Shown here: in pieces, positions 36,047 to 44,280 of the stretch | Position numbering within the stretch: position 1 is the stretch's first letter | Layout: each line of letters opens with the position of its first letter | DNA from: Chrysochromulina tobinii | Lineage: Eukaryota; Haptophyta; Prymnesiales; Chrysochromulinaceae | DNA: 44,280 nt | Reading direction: 5' to 3' | Assembly (NCBI GenBank): GCA_001275005.1 | Contig: JWZX01003033.1 | Span: forward strand, 1-44,280 | Position numbers and translations under genes: made by a program | The notes under the pieces: model-generated | What the model was told of the DNA's origin: nothing | Database searches by the model: none | The model's input: only the letters and a program-made list of their open reading frames with translations

Positions 36047-37056
36047 ATGCCGCCCCACAGGCGGACCACGCCAAAGCGAGCCGCGCGTTCGCCCGTGCGA
36101 CGCCGCACTCGCACTCCAGCCGCAGAGGCCGAATCTGTGCCTACAATCGCGCCGGAGGCTGAATTGCATCCACTCTCGAAGCGGCCGCAGTACTTCTCAG
36201 ATGATGACACTAGGCCGTATTGCCGCGGCGCATGGTATTGGGCGATACGTAAGTCGGGTATCGCGTGGCTGGTGCTAGGCGCGTACGCCTGCTTCGCACT
36301 GTGGGATGCCCGCAATGGCCGTCCGCTTCTGCAGCTCTGCCGGCTGCTGCACACCGTCGCACTCGTGCTCAATGTGCTGTTGAGCGACGAGCTGCACAAT
36401 TTGGACCGGCACATGGGTAGCGCATACCTGCGCGATCCCGATGTCTCTATGCGCGAGCGCGTGCTCCACGCACGCGACTGGCGCGCAGCCCTTGCTGTGC
36501 CAGCGTCCTACAACGTGCTGCTGGTCTTCGGCATTATGGACTGGCAGAGGGTCGGCACAGAGGAATTGGCGCTGCTCGGGGCCAACCTCGCGGCCTTTGC
36601 GCTCATGTACGTGCGCATCAGCGCAGAGCGCATTACGCCGAAGCGCGAGCTTTTCCTCTCGTTTGTGCTCACTTTCGCGACGCAGATGGTGATTCTGCTC
36701 GTCGCCTTCTACCGTCAGCGCGAGCATCACAAGTTCTGGTTTCCCCTGTGGTTTGTTTATGCAATTGGCCTCGTCGCCAAGGCGCTCGAGTTCCCCGACT
36801 CCAAGTACTTTGGGCACCACGAGGTGCCTTGCTTGAGAGCTGAACCTGGCCTCGCACCCGACCCCTGAGCTGAACCCGATTCTTGATTGCGCAGGTGTTG
36901 CATGCGAGCTGCATTATTGGTCACATGCTCGGCCTGCTCGTCGACGTCAGTACGACGGTGCCGCCGCCGCCGCCGCCGCCGCCCCCTCCGACAGGGGCGA
37001 TCACGATGCTGATCTCGTCTACGACTGAATGGGTGGCGCGAATGAGTGGCGCATGA
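36047..37056 (+). CDS. Multi-pass membrane protein with HHE-x2-H motif (CREST/PAQR-like)
   Basis: Exons 36047-36823 and 36895-37056. The 71-bp intron has a GTGCCT donor and GCGCAG acceptor, phase 0; 312 residues. The start is the first in-frame ATG; a TTG and an upstream stop precede it, and a 6-codon upstream ORF lies at 36016-36036. After a basic N terminus come about six to seven membrane segments (IAWLVLGAYACFALW, LHTVALVLNVLL, AALAVPASYNVLLVFGIMDW, LALLGANLAAFALMYV, LFLSFVLTFATQMVILLVAFY, WFPLWFVYAIGLVAKAL). The splice rebuilds FGHHEVLHASCIIGHMLG, a His-rich end segment like that of PAQR/alkaline-ceramidase-type metal-dependent hydrolases. The C-terminal tail has ten prolines in a row. 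The superfamily assignment is tentative. Confidence 0.55.
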
Positions 37057-37705
37057 GCTTCGATGAGGCCAAGCAGGCCGGGCTGCAGCGCACGACGAGC
37101 GTGAGAGCGAGCGAACAGAGCGAGCTCCTCCTCGTGCAACCGCGGAACACAGATCAAGCATCACGTCATGGGAGGCCCATTATATGCGCACGTGCGATTG
37201 CGGATGGATTGCTGAGTGGGATTTGGGGAAAGAGCTGTACATTGTACATGCTAGGATCGGCGATTCGGATGTGGGCGGGGAGCCCCCGCCGGGGACCCGG
37301 AGGTGCGAGGACCGTCGAGGGCTGTCCGCAGGCTCCTGCGGCCTTCGCCTTGCTCCGTCGGACGATACAATTATTTCCGAAGCCATACCTGGGCGAGCCG
37401 CCTGCGCGGTATCTATACCGTATACTAATTCCATAACCATTTGCGTGCTGCGCGCGCTCGGGGCGAGTGGCGGGGTGATTCATCGTTTCGATCGCACGCC
37501 CGCCCGTCCGCGTCGCTTCCGCCACCCGCGAAACGGCCCGGCCGTGATCGGTGATGGCGCGGGCCCGCGGAGACCGAGATATCGCCGCGGGTCTATCAAC
37601 TATCGAGTATACCACTCTGCTGTAGAGAACGGTCCCCGCCTGTTGTGCGCATCCCAGTGCGCTGCCTCGCAGCCTCGTGGGACCGATCGCGTCCTGGCGG
37701 CGTCT
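37057..37705. other. Convergent intergenic region, CpG-rich
   Basis: About 650 bp. GC-rich with palindromic words (GGGAGCCCCCGCCGGGG near 37280; GGTATCTATACCGTATAC near 37410). It resembles in texture the blocks at 6395-6620 and 23460-24130. No supported gene. Confidence 0.45.
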
Positions 37706-40354
37706 TCAACGTCCAGTAACCGTTTGCGCCGCCGCCTCGGCGAGCGCATCTACAAAGCTGCGAGCCTCGGGGTTTGTCGCTAGGTCCGCGTTCGGGTAGA
37801 TGGCACGCAGTAGCGCAAGAAGGTCACGAGCGGGCAGCGCGTCAAGCTTGGCCAGTTCCCACTGCTCGCGCACGTGCCGTAGCCGATCAGCGCCCAGCAC
37901 CCGCGACAGCTGCTTGGCCATGCGCAGACTCGGGGCGTACACATCACCGCCGCCCTCCGCCTCGGCGGCGGCGTTGGGGTCGGAGGCGCGACCGTCGCGG
38001 TCGCCCAGCTCACCATCGGCGCCACCGTGGCCGGTTGCGGGCGCATCCTCTGGTGCTGGCTGCAGCAACGCGTCGCACGCAGCGCACAGCGGTGTGAAAA
38101 CCTCCGCCTGGAGCGCGCGCGAGTCAGCGTCCGAGATGTGCCGCAATCCGAGCACCTGAGCGCACAAGCTGCCCAGAGGCGCCTCGACAGCACGGCCGAG
38201 CAGCTCCATGGCCGTTGGCCGTGGCAGCGTCTCGAGTGCCATCCGGTGCAGCCTGCGCGTGTGATGGATGAGCTGTCGCGTCGCGGCGCTTGCGTGCGCA
38301 TGCGCCTCAGCGTCCTCGCCTACGCGAACGAAGCCGCGCGCACCTGAGAGAGCCACGAAGAGCTGCTGCTGCACCTCGTGCAGCACAGCCTCAAAGGTGC
38401 GCGCTGCCAAGGCCTGGAGCTCGGGCGCCAGATCGACGAAACTCGCGCTCCCGCCGGCGCCACCGATCGGCGGGGGCAGCCGGCGAGCATACTGCAGGCC
38501 CAGCGTGAGACACCGGTGGCGGAGCAGCCGCGCGTCGTTGTGCAGCAGCAGCGCCACGTGCGGCACGAGTACCTCCGCAGACCGATGCGGCGCGGCCGCG
38601 AGGAAGAGGTCGATCACGTCGCGCGCGCGCGCGTAGAGCAGCCCGGCGCCCTCAGGACCACACGCGCACGCGTCCTCGAGAGTAGCATCGAGCAGCCGCA
38701 GCAGCCGCGTGGCTCGAGTGCTCACTCGACAGCGCGGGAAATGCAGCGCGCCCAGCCGCACTTCACAGTGCGCCTCAGAGCGCGCCGCCACCGCCACGCC
38801 GGCCGCCTTGGCCGGTGGATCGCCGTCGTGCTCAGCGGCGGGTGCGCCGGCCGCGCCCGCATCGCAGGCCGCCATGCCGGAGAGCGGCGCGGACGATGCT
38901 GGAAGCTCCACCGAGTCCGCGGACCTTTCGTAGATGATTCTCCGGGCGTCGTGTAGCACCTCCTCACACCGCATGGCGGCCGCCCGCGCCTCCAGGCGCG
39001 CCGCCGCTTCGACGAGCATCCCGAGCTCGGCACTGAGCGCGGCGGCGACCATCGGTGATGTGGCGGCGACGCGCCGTTGCAGTCGCTCATGCAGCGCGAC
39101 CACCCGTGTCGAGACGCTGGCCGCCATGGCGTGGACTCTGCCGCGGCTCGTCGCGATGGGGGCCGCCGACGCGCCGGGCGCACGACTGGCCGACGGCATC
39201 TCGCCCATCGGGCGCTCGGGAGCGCGCGCGTGCATCATTTCGGTCGCGAGTGCGGGCAGCAGGCAGTCCTCAACTACTGCTCGCCGTAGCTCGCCCCAGA
39301 AGGTGGGCCCTAGGGCGAGGATTGAGAGGGTCGCCGCCGCGGACGGCACGGCGCCTGGCAACGGCTCGGATGCTGCACTGCCGCTCACGCCCGCGAGGAA
39401 GTCATGCAGCGCGCCGAGCACCGTCTCGATGGCCTCGCATACCTGTGCCGCGCGCTGCGAGAACCCAAATGAGATCCCCAATGAGGCATCGTCGTCGGCC
39501 TCCGCGGAGCTACAGACGACGAGGGCGACGGCAAGATCATCTTCGGTGCGTGCGGCACGGATCGCCACGTGCGACCGCTCGAACGCAGGCCGGAGCAGCC
39601 GCGCCATCGCCGCCTCGCCGAGCTTGCGCATGCACCCGTCGATGGCCCCGATGGCGCTGAGCGCTCCGACGAGCATGTGCAGACGCGACGAGTCGGCGCT
39701 CAGCACGAGCGTCTCTGCCGAGTGGGTCGTGGGGTCGCCGATGACAATCTCGGTCCGGCCGAGCGCAGCCGCGGCCCACGCCGCAAGTGCGGCCTCGTGT
39801 AACCGGCTTTCGGATCGCTCGACCTCGCTGATGATGACGTCGAGCAGTCCCGTTGCCGCACGATCGCGGGTCATCTCGGGATGCTCGAGCAGCACCGGAA
39901 GGTCGCGCTCGCGGAGCGCTGCGACCAGGGCTGCCGCGCCACGGAAGTCGTTGGCACCGAGCGCTGTCTCGAAGCCGCCGAGAGAGCGGTGCACCGCTGC
40001 AAGACAGCGCAGCAGCATGAGGGAGTCCTGCGACGCGTGAAGGCGCTCGCGCAGTGCTGGCGCGCGCAGCACGCTCGCCTCGAGGCGTTCGCGCAGCGCG
40101 TTACACTCTATGGCGAGGACGCCGTCCTGGAGCGTCTCGACCTGCCCGCGCAGTTCGTCCGCGCAGCCAAGCACGCGCTCGACGGCCGGCTTCTCTGCCT
40201 CGACGATCCGCACGACCTCTGCCTCAGCTTTGGCGATGAGTTGGCCGACACGCACGAGCGCTGCAGACACAGCGGCAGGGTCGCCTACGTCCACCGCTGC
40301 TCCGAGCGTGGCCGCAATGAAGGTGCTCAGCTCGGCATCCGACGCAGCATCCAT
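37706..40354 (-). CDS. ZW10-like tethering/kinetochore protein
   Basis: 882 residues, single exon, from the ATG at 40354 (MDAASDAELSTFI); the frame is open to 40441 with only GTG. The protein is almost entirely helical: an N-terminal coiled-coil-like region (40-150), a long Ala-rich middle, and a C-terminal region rich in conserved helices. The end (VREQWELAKLDALPARDLLALLRAIYPNADL, then FVDALAEAA) matches the ZW10 C terminus, where a W..L..L....LI.ALFPNT pattern is typical. Known role: ZW10 serves in the Dsl1/NRZ complex that tethers Golgi-to-ER vesicles and, in many eukaryotes, in the RZZ kinetochore complex. A complete protein on this evidence. It shares strand with the next gene upstream. 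Confidence 0.65.
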   Translation of the reverse strand: MDAASDAELSTFIAATLGAAVDVGDPAAVSAALVRVGQLIAKAEAEVVRIVEAEKPAVERVLGCADELRGQVETLQDGVLAIECNALRERLEASVLRAPALRERLHASQDSLMLLRCLAAVHRSLGGFETALGANDFRGAAALVAALRERDLPVLLEHPEMTRDRAATGLLDVIISEVERSESRLHEAALAAWAAAALGRTEIVIGDPTTHSAETLVLSADSSRLHMLVGALSAIGAIDGCMRKLGEAAMARLLRPAFERSHVAIRAARTEDDLAVALVVCSSAEADDDASLGISFGFSQRAAQVCEAIETVLGALHDFLAGVSGSAASEPLPGAVPSAAATLSILALGPTFWGELRRAVVEDCLLPALATEMMHARAPERPMGEMPSASRAPGASAAPIATSRGRVHAMAASVSTRVVALHERLQRRVAATSPMVAAALSAELGMLVEAAARLEARAAAMRCEEVLHDARRIIYERSADSVELPASSAPLSGMAACDAGAAGAPAAEHDGDPPAKAAGVAVAARSEAHCEVRLGALHFPRCRVSTRATRLLRLLDATLEDACACGPEGAGLLYARARDVIDLFLAAAPHRSAEVLVPHVALLLHNDARLLRHRCLTLGLQYARRLPPPIGGAGGSASFVDLAPELQALAARTFEAVLHEVQQQLFVALSGARGFVRVGEDAEAHAHASAATRQLIHHTRRLHRMALETLPRPTAMELLGRAVEAPLGSLCAQVLGLRHISDADSRALQAEVFTPLCAACDALLQPAPEDAPATGHGGADGELGDRDGRASDPNAAAEAEGGGDVYAPSLRMAKQLSRVLGADRLRHVREQWELAKLDALPARDLLALLRAIYPNADLATNPEARSFVDALAEAAAQTVTGR

Positions 40355-40550
40355 CGTGGTGATGTCGTCATGAGAATGAAGCGAGAACGAGCCACGATGA
40401 GCGCTCCCTGAACGCAACTTCGAACTTGACCAATCACACACAACTCACCCTTCGCACTCTCCTGTCGGCCGCTCATCTTCGACTCTTCCCACACCTAATC
40501 CCTCTCCGATGGCCGGCCCGACGCCTGCCGCGCCTCGTCCGCGCTTGTGT

Positions 40551-41684
40551 CTACGCTCTACTACAGGGCATCGTCAGCAGCGGGCGATATTCGTCGACGC
40601 TGAAGGGCCTTGCAAAGTTGGCCGCGACCAGAAAGGAGCGCTGCCGCTCGAGGTGTGGCGACCCTGAGTCGCGCAGATAGTCGGACGACTGGATCTCGGT
40701 GCCGAAATCGGCAAAGTCGCCTGCAAAGCGCTGCGCGCGGTAGTAGCCCCACGTGCACGGATGGAAGACGGGCTCGCCGAGGGTGGGCAGCGGCGCCACC
40801 TTCGTGTCGTACCCGGGATTGTAGAAAAAGGGCGCCGAGTACCGCCGGTGAGTTGGATGCGTGAGGACGCGATGGAGCGGCGCATGGTAGCGATCGTTGC
40901 TCCAGATCTGCGCCATGTCGCCCGTGTTGATAGTGAGGGCGCCCTCGATGGGCACCATCGTCACCCACGCGCCCTCGTCGTTCGGGTCGTCGCCGCGGCG
41001 GACCACCTGCAGGGAGTGGCAGTCCAGATCTTGCTCGAGGACAGTGAGAAAGCCGGCGTCCTTGTGAGGCGAGATGCCGAGCGGCGGAGGCGGCCCGGGC
41101 TCCTGGCACGGTGGATAATAGTTGAGGCGCAGATACGACGTGTGGCTTGTGTGGAGGAGGTCGTCAAAGTAGCTGGAGTTCATGTCGAGGCCCTCAGCCA
41201 TTCGTGCAGCAATCGTTGCCGACAGGACAGTTAAGCTCTCAAAATACCGCACCATGACATCGCGGAAGAGTGGCGCGTCGGCCACAGACGGGAAGCGATT
41301 GAACCCGTCGAGGCACGCGTTGGCGGGATCGTTATCCTTGACGCCCCAGTCCCGGGACCCAGGCACGCCAAAATCGAGTGCCTCCTTCCAATCTCGTCGG
41401 CGCTTCGTAAGCTCGTCATCAAAGAAGCCACGGGCATTGCTGCCATCCCGCCGAAGTTTGCCCTTTTTGTGCGCAGGAAGATTGAAAAAGGTGACCATCT
41501 GCTCGCGAAAGGCCGCCAGCAAGGCAGGCTCCACGCCATGGTTAACGACCTGGAAGAAGCCGTAGTCTGAGCAGGCTCTCGAAATCTCATCGCGGACATG
41601 GTCTGTGGGTTTGTGCAGGTCAATGACCGGCGGCCCCATGGCAATTGTGCTGAATCCCGGCAGCCGTCCGCTCAGGCGCCGCAT
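40551..41684 (-). CDS. 2-oxoglutarate/Fe(II) dioxygenase, isopenicillin-N-synthase type
   Basis: 377 residues from the ATG at 41684 (MRRLSGRLPGF, possibly a short targeting presequence); an alternative start, MGPPVIDL, lies at 41639. The N-terminal DIOX_N region includes PVIDL and DYGFFQVVNHGV. The core has the iron ligands H207-x-D209 (SPHKDAGFL) and H271 (APLHRVL), plus the 2-oxoglutarate anchor R281-x-S283 (RYSAPFF). NYYPPC and GDMAQIWSND are typical of plant-type DOXC/IPNS proteins. All catalytic residues are intact. Substrate unknown; fungal, bacterial and plant relatives hydroxylate or oxidise diverse small molecules. It diverges from the PH-PDZ gene with only about 75 bp between predicted starts. 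Confidence 0.92.
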   Translation of the reverse strand: MRRLSGRLPGFSTIAMGPPVIDLHKPTDHVRDEISRACSDYGFFQVVNHGVEPALLAAFREQMVTFFNLPAHKKGKLRRDGSNARGFFDDELTKRRRDWKEALDFGVPGSRDWGVKDNDPANACLDGFNRFPSVADAPLFRDVMVRYFESLTVLSATIAARMAEGLDMNSSYFDDLLHTSHTSYLRLNYYPPCQEPGPPPPLGISPHKDAGFLTVLEQDLDCHSLQVVRRGDDPNDEGAWVTMVPIEGALTINTGDMAQIWSNDRYHAPLHRVLTHPTHRRYSAPFFYNPGYDTKVAPLPTLGEPVFHPCTWGYYRAQRFAGDFADFGTEIQSSDYLRDSGSPHLERQRSFLVAANFARPFSVDEYRPLLTMPCSRA

Positions 41685-41759
41685 CAAAACATGGAAGGAT
41701 GAAGTGGGGGACGTCACGAGTTTTCGTTATTTTCCGAAGTCGCTGATGATGCAGCGCAA

Positions 41760-44280
41760 ATGCTTATTTGTGCTTACTCAAATTTCTCTCATATCTGGGG
41801 TTGGGAGATCGTTGGAGCTCTCGAAACTTGGAGGTTTTGCACAGCGCCCGCCGCGGTGGTTCGCCTGGAACGCTGTGCTGCTGAACCAGGTAAAATAGCA
41901 GCTACGTCGCGTCCGGGAACGCCAACAAGGGCTTCGCCCTCGTCGCCTCGAGCCCTAGACGAGGGCGCCGAGCTCGAGCGCCTCGAGAGAACTGGTCGCC
42001 TCGAGAGGTGGGCTCGTGGCGTTAGCCCCGTGTCAGAACGCAGCAATGGTCGAAACCTTGTTGCCGCAGCAGTGGACGAGACAGCGGAGCGCCTTGTTCG
42101 CCGCGCAGATGACTACGGCGAGGATTCATCCAAGGGAGGCGCGGAAACAAAACGCCTCGACTTTGGCTTTGACGACGATGAGGAGGAGGGCTATTACACA
42201 GCAGATGAGGGGGAGGATATCCTCTGGATGAGCACAGTCGCGCCTCCCGCTGCCGCGCCGCCGCTGCCGCCCGCAGCGAGCCTCAATGCAACTGTCCGCA
42301 CCGATGTGGCGTCCGTCGGCGCCGACGATGCGGTCACCTTTTGCGGCTGGTCCCTCAAAAAGGGCGCCCTCTACGGCGCGTCCGAGCGCTTCTTTACTAT
42401 TCGACGCGACGGCACGCTCACATGGTATGTCAAGGAAGATGAGAGCCTGCTGCTCGCTGGCTCGCTCGACTTGCGCCAGATTCGCGAGATCAAGCGCGAG
42501 AAGCCCAAGATCGATAGCGACTACAGCTTCCGGATCGTCACGCAGACGAACGCGCTGCGCATAGACCCCGGCTCCAAGGCCAACTTCGACAAGTGGCAAG
42601 AGGCCCTGCTGGCCGCGATGAGCGGTGTCATTTCGGCCGAGAAGGCCGCCGAGAAGGAGGCCGCCGCAAAGGCAGCGAGAACCGCACTGACCGGCACACC
42701 CTCCAAAGCGGTTTCGGAGCCGGAACCAAAAGCGCTTAAGGCCGCGGTGCCCGCCTCTCCGACGACGCCCTCTTCTCCCCTGCGGCGTACGGTCGCCTTC
42801 GGTCCGGGCCCTCTGGGGATGGTCTTCGGACAAGGAGTTGGGTTCGTCACCATCCACCATGTAGCTGAGGGATCCCAAGGAGAGCAGCAAGGTGTGGCGA
42901 TCGGCAGCAAGGTCATCAGCGTCGCAGGTGAGTCGATGGAGGGCGTGCCGCGCCCTGCGGTGATGGCCCGCATCAAGGACGAGATGAAGCGCGCGGCAGA
43001 GAAGCCCATGATGCTGGAGCTCGAGATTCCATCGGCAGTGCAAGCTGCTCCTGCAAAGGCCGAGGCTGCCAAAAAGGTGGCGGAGGAGAAGGTGGTGGTT
43101 GATCCGACGGCGGACGAAAAGGTCGAGAAGCGTTTGTCATTCTTCGGCGGGCTCGCGGCGGCGATCGCTTCGCCGTTTGAGAGCACACCCGAGGTGCCTG
43201 TGGAAACTGCAGCACCTGCAGGGGCGCCTGCTGCGCCTGCTGCACCTCCTGCGCCTCCTTCGCCGAATACCCTGCGGCGCATGGCCTCCTTCATCCCGGG
43301 CCCACTGGGGACGGTAATTGGCCAAGTAGGCGGAGACCTTACCATCCTTGATGTGAATCCGGGCTCGCAGGCCGAGCAGCAAGGCGTGGTGGTTGGCAGC
43401 AATGTCGTCAGCGTCGCAGGTGAGTCGATGGAGGGCGTGCCGCGAAGTGAAGTCTTGACACACATCAACGAAGTGATGCAACGTGCGGCGAGCTCATTGG
43501 ATCTGGAGCTCGAGAGCCCGAAGGGAGAGGACGCAGCTCATGCAGTACCTTCAGATAATCAGCAGAGGGTCTCACAGGACGCCCCGGTGTCCTATTTGAC
43601 CTTGCGGCACACGGCTACTTTCGGCCCCGGCCCTCTGGGGATGGTGTTTGGCGATGCGGACGGTTACGTCGCCATCCTCAGTGTGACTCCAGGCTCGCAG
43701 GCTGAGCAGCAAGGCGTGGCGATCGGCAGCAAGGTCATCAGCGTCGCAGGTGAGTCGATGGAGGGCGTGCCGCGCCCTGCGGTGATGTCCCGCATCAAGG
43801 ACGAGATGCAGCGTGCGGCAGAGAAGCCCATGGTGTTGGAGCTCGAGATTCCGTCCGTCGACGAAGCTGCTCGTGCCGCAGTCGCAGCTGCCGAGATAGA
43901 GGCGGCCAAGAAGGCGGTCGCCGAGCAGGCTGCGGTTGAGAAAGCAGCTTCGGAGAAGGCGGCCGCCGAGATGACGGCTGCTGAGCCGGCGGCGGCCGAG
44001 AAGGTCAAGAAGCGTTCGTCCTTTTTCGGCGGGCTCGCGGCGGCGATTGCTTCGCCGTCTATGAGTGCCAAGGAAGAGCCTGTGGAGACCACTGCTTCTG
44101 TAGCGGCGCGTGCTTTGCCGACCACCTTGCGGCGCACGGCCACCTTCGGTCCGGGCCCTCTGGGGATGGCGTTTGGCCATGTGGACGGGTGCGTCACCAT
44201 CCTCAGTGTGACTCCAGGCTCGCAGGCTGAGCAGCAAGGCGTGGCGATCGGCAGCAAGGTCATCAGCGTCGCAGGTGAGT
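41760..44280 (+). CDS. PH domain plus tandem PDZ-repeat protein, 3' truncated by window end
   Basis: Open from the ATG at 41760 to the edge, at least 840 residues. Residues about 70-155 are charged, then an acidic run (DDDEEEGYY). PH domain at about 190-285 (FCGWSLKKGALYGASERFF, TLTWYV, ending in the conserved Trp of NFDKWQEAL). PDZ-like repeats begin at about 42781, 43273, 43604 and 44128, each starting LR(R/H)-x-A-x-F-x-PGPLG and containing SVAGESMEGVPR. Linkers are Ala/Glu/Lys-rich and carry a repeated FFGGLAAAIASP element. PH domains bind phosphoinositides and PDZ domains bind C-terminal peptides, so a membrane-attached multivalent scaffold is likely. The start is uncertain: CAGGTAAAAT at 41888 could be a splice donor. 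Confidence 0.75.
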   Translation, partial: MLICAYSNFSHIWGWEIVGALETWRFCTAPAAVVRLERCAAEPGKIAATSRPGTPTRASPSSPRALDEGAELERLERTGRLERWARGVSPVSERSNGRNLVAAAVDETAERLVRRADDYGEDSSKGGAETKRLDFGFDDDEEEGYYTADEGEDILWMSTVAPPAAAPPLPPAASLNATVRTDVASVGADDAVTFCGWSLKKGALYGASERFFTIRRDGTLTWYVKEDESLLLAGSLDLRQIREIKREKPKIDSDYSFRIVTQTNALRIDPGSKANFDKWQEALLAAMSGVISAEKAAEKEAAAKAARTALTGTPSKAVSEPEPKALKAAVPASPTTPSSPLRRTVAFGPGPLGMVFGQGVGFVTIHHVAEGSQGEQQGVAIGSKVISVAGESMEGVPRPAVMARIKDEMKRAAEKPMMLELEIPSAVQAAPAKAEAAKKVAEEKVVVDPTADEKVEKRLSFFGGLAAAIASPFESTPEVPVETAAPAGAPAAPAAPPAPPSPNTLRRMASFIPGPLGTVIGQVGGDLTILDVNPGSQAEQQGVVVGSNVVSVAGESMEGVPRSEVLTHINEVMQRAASSLDLELESPKGEDAAHAVPSDNQQRVSQDAPVSYLTLRHTATFGPGPLGMVFGDADGYVAILSVTPGSQAEQQGVAIGSKVISVAGESMEGVPRPAVMSRIKDEMQRAAEKPMVLELEIPSVDEAARAAVAAAEIEAAKKAVAEQAAVEKAASEKAAAEMTAAEPAAAEKVKKRSSFFGGLAAAIASPSMSAKEEPVETTASVAARALPTTLRRTATFGPGPLGMAFGHVDGCVTILSVTPGSQAEQQGVAIGSKVISVAGE
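42885..44280 (+). repeat. Near-identical DNA segments in PDZ repeats
   Basis: GGCGTGGCGATCGGCAGCAA and the next 50 bases recur almost unchanged at about 42892, 43711 and 44238, with a more diverged copy at 43384. Each includes GTCGCAGGTGAGTCGATGG. Confidence 0.85.

Noticed and set aside
37184-37783. 199-codon plus-strand frame before the ZW10 gene
   Set aside because: Low-complexity composition, overlaps the ZW10 3' end, and has no recognisable motif.
42885-44280. True introns starting at each GCAGGTGAGT in the PDZ repeats
   Set aside because: The frame continues without stop through every copy and encodes complete PDZ-like cores, so these are not constitutive donors.

Overview
The window looks like nuclear DNA of a GC-rich, flagellated, probably photosynthetic protist. 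A haptophyte-type alga fits best, but this is inference from gene content and base composition. The sequence shows short GT-AG introns (about 70-420 bp), single-copy eukaryotic genes (ZW10-like tether, ERK7-type MAP kinase, exostosin-like glycosyltransferase, eukaryotic-style PurF), a sperm-tail PG-rich repeat protein typical of flagellates, and a UDP-glucose epimerase with a hydrophobic presequence. There is no operon structure, rRNA, tRNA or CRISPR array.

Layout. 1-3.0 kb: end of a PG-rich axonemal-type protein, a membrane-anchored GrpE-like protein and GalE. 4.2-6.3 kb: CAMK-like kinase and a small Ser-rich membrane protein. 7.1-13.4 kb: a VOC-fold protein and a 1625-residue receptor-like protein (six Cys-rich repeats, fibronectin-III-like domains, one membrane segment). 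13.9-19.1 kb: a Zn2Cys6/AT-hook transcription factor, an orphan methyltransferase, an unknown low-complexity protein and a kinase fragment that stops at the catalytic loop. 20.1-23.0 kb: a membrane/zinc-site protein and ERK7/MAPK15. 24.6-29.5 kb: PurF, a PDZ protein and a REXO4-like exonuclease with an R3H domain. 29.9-37.1 kb: exostosin, an FHA-WWE-HUH Rep-like fusion, a WW/UIM protein and a CREST-like membrane protein. 37.7-44.3 kb: ZW10, a 2-oxoglutarate dioxygenase and a PH plus tandem-PDZ protein running off the end.

The most interesting locus is 32106-34340. One protein joins an FHA phosphopeptide reader, an Ala-rich helix, a WWE (ADP-ribose reader) module and a C-terminal domain with all three motifs of rolling-circle HUH endonucleases in the right order. 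Eighteen of the 23 genes form nine divergent pairs whose predicted start codons lie within about 500 bp. A dispersed repeat with palindromic ends sits in two of those shared promoter regions, in opposite orientation. These genes do not form one pathway; regulation through shared bidirectional promoters is the only coordination the sequence suggests.
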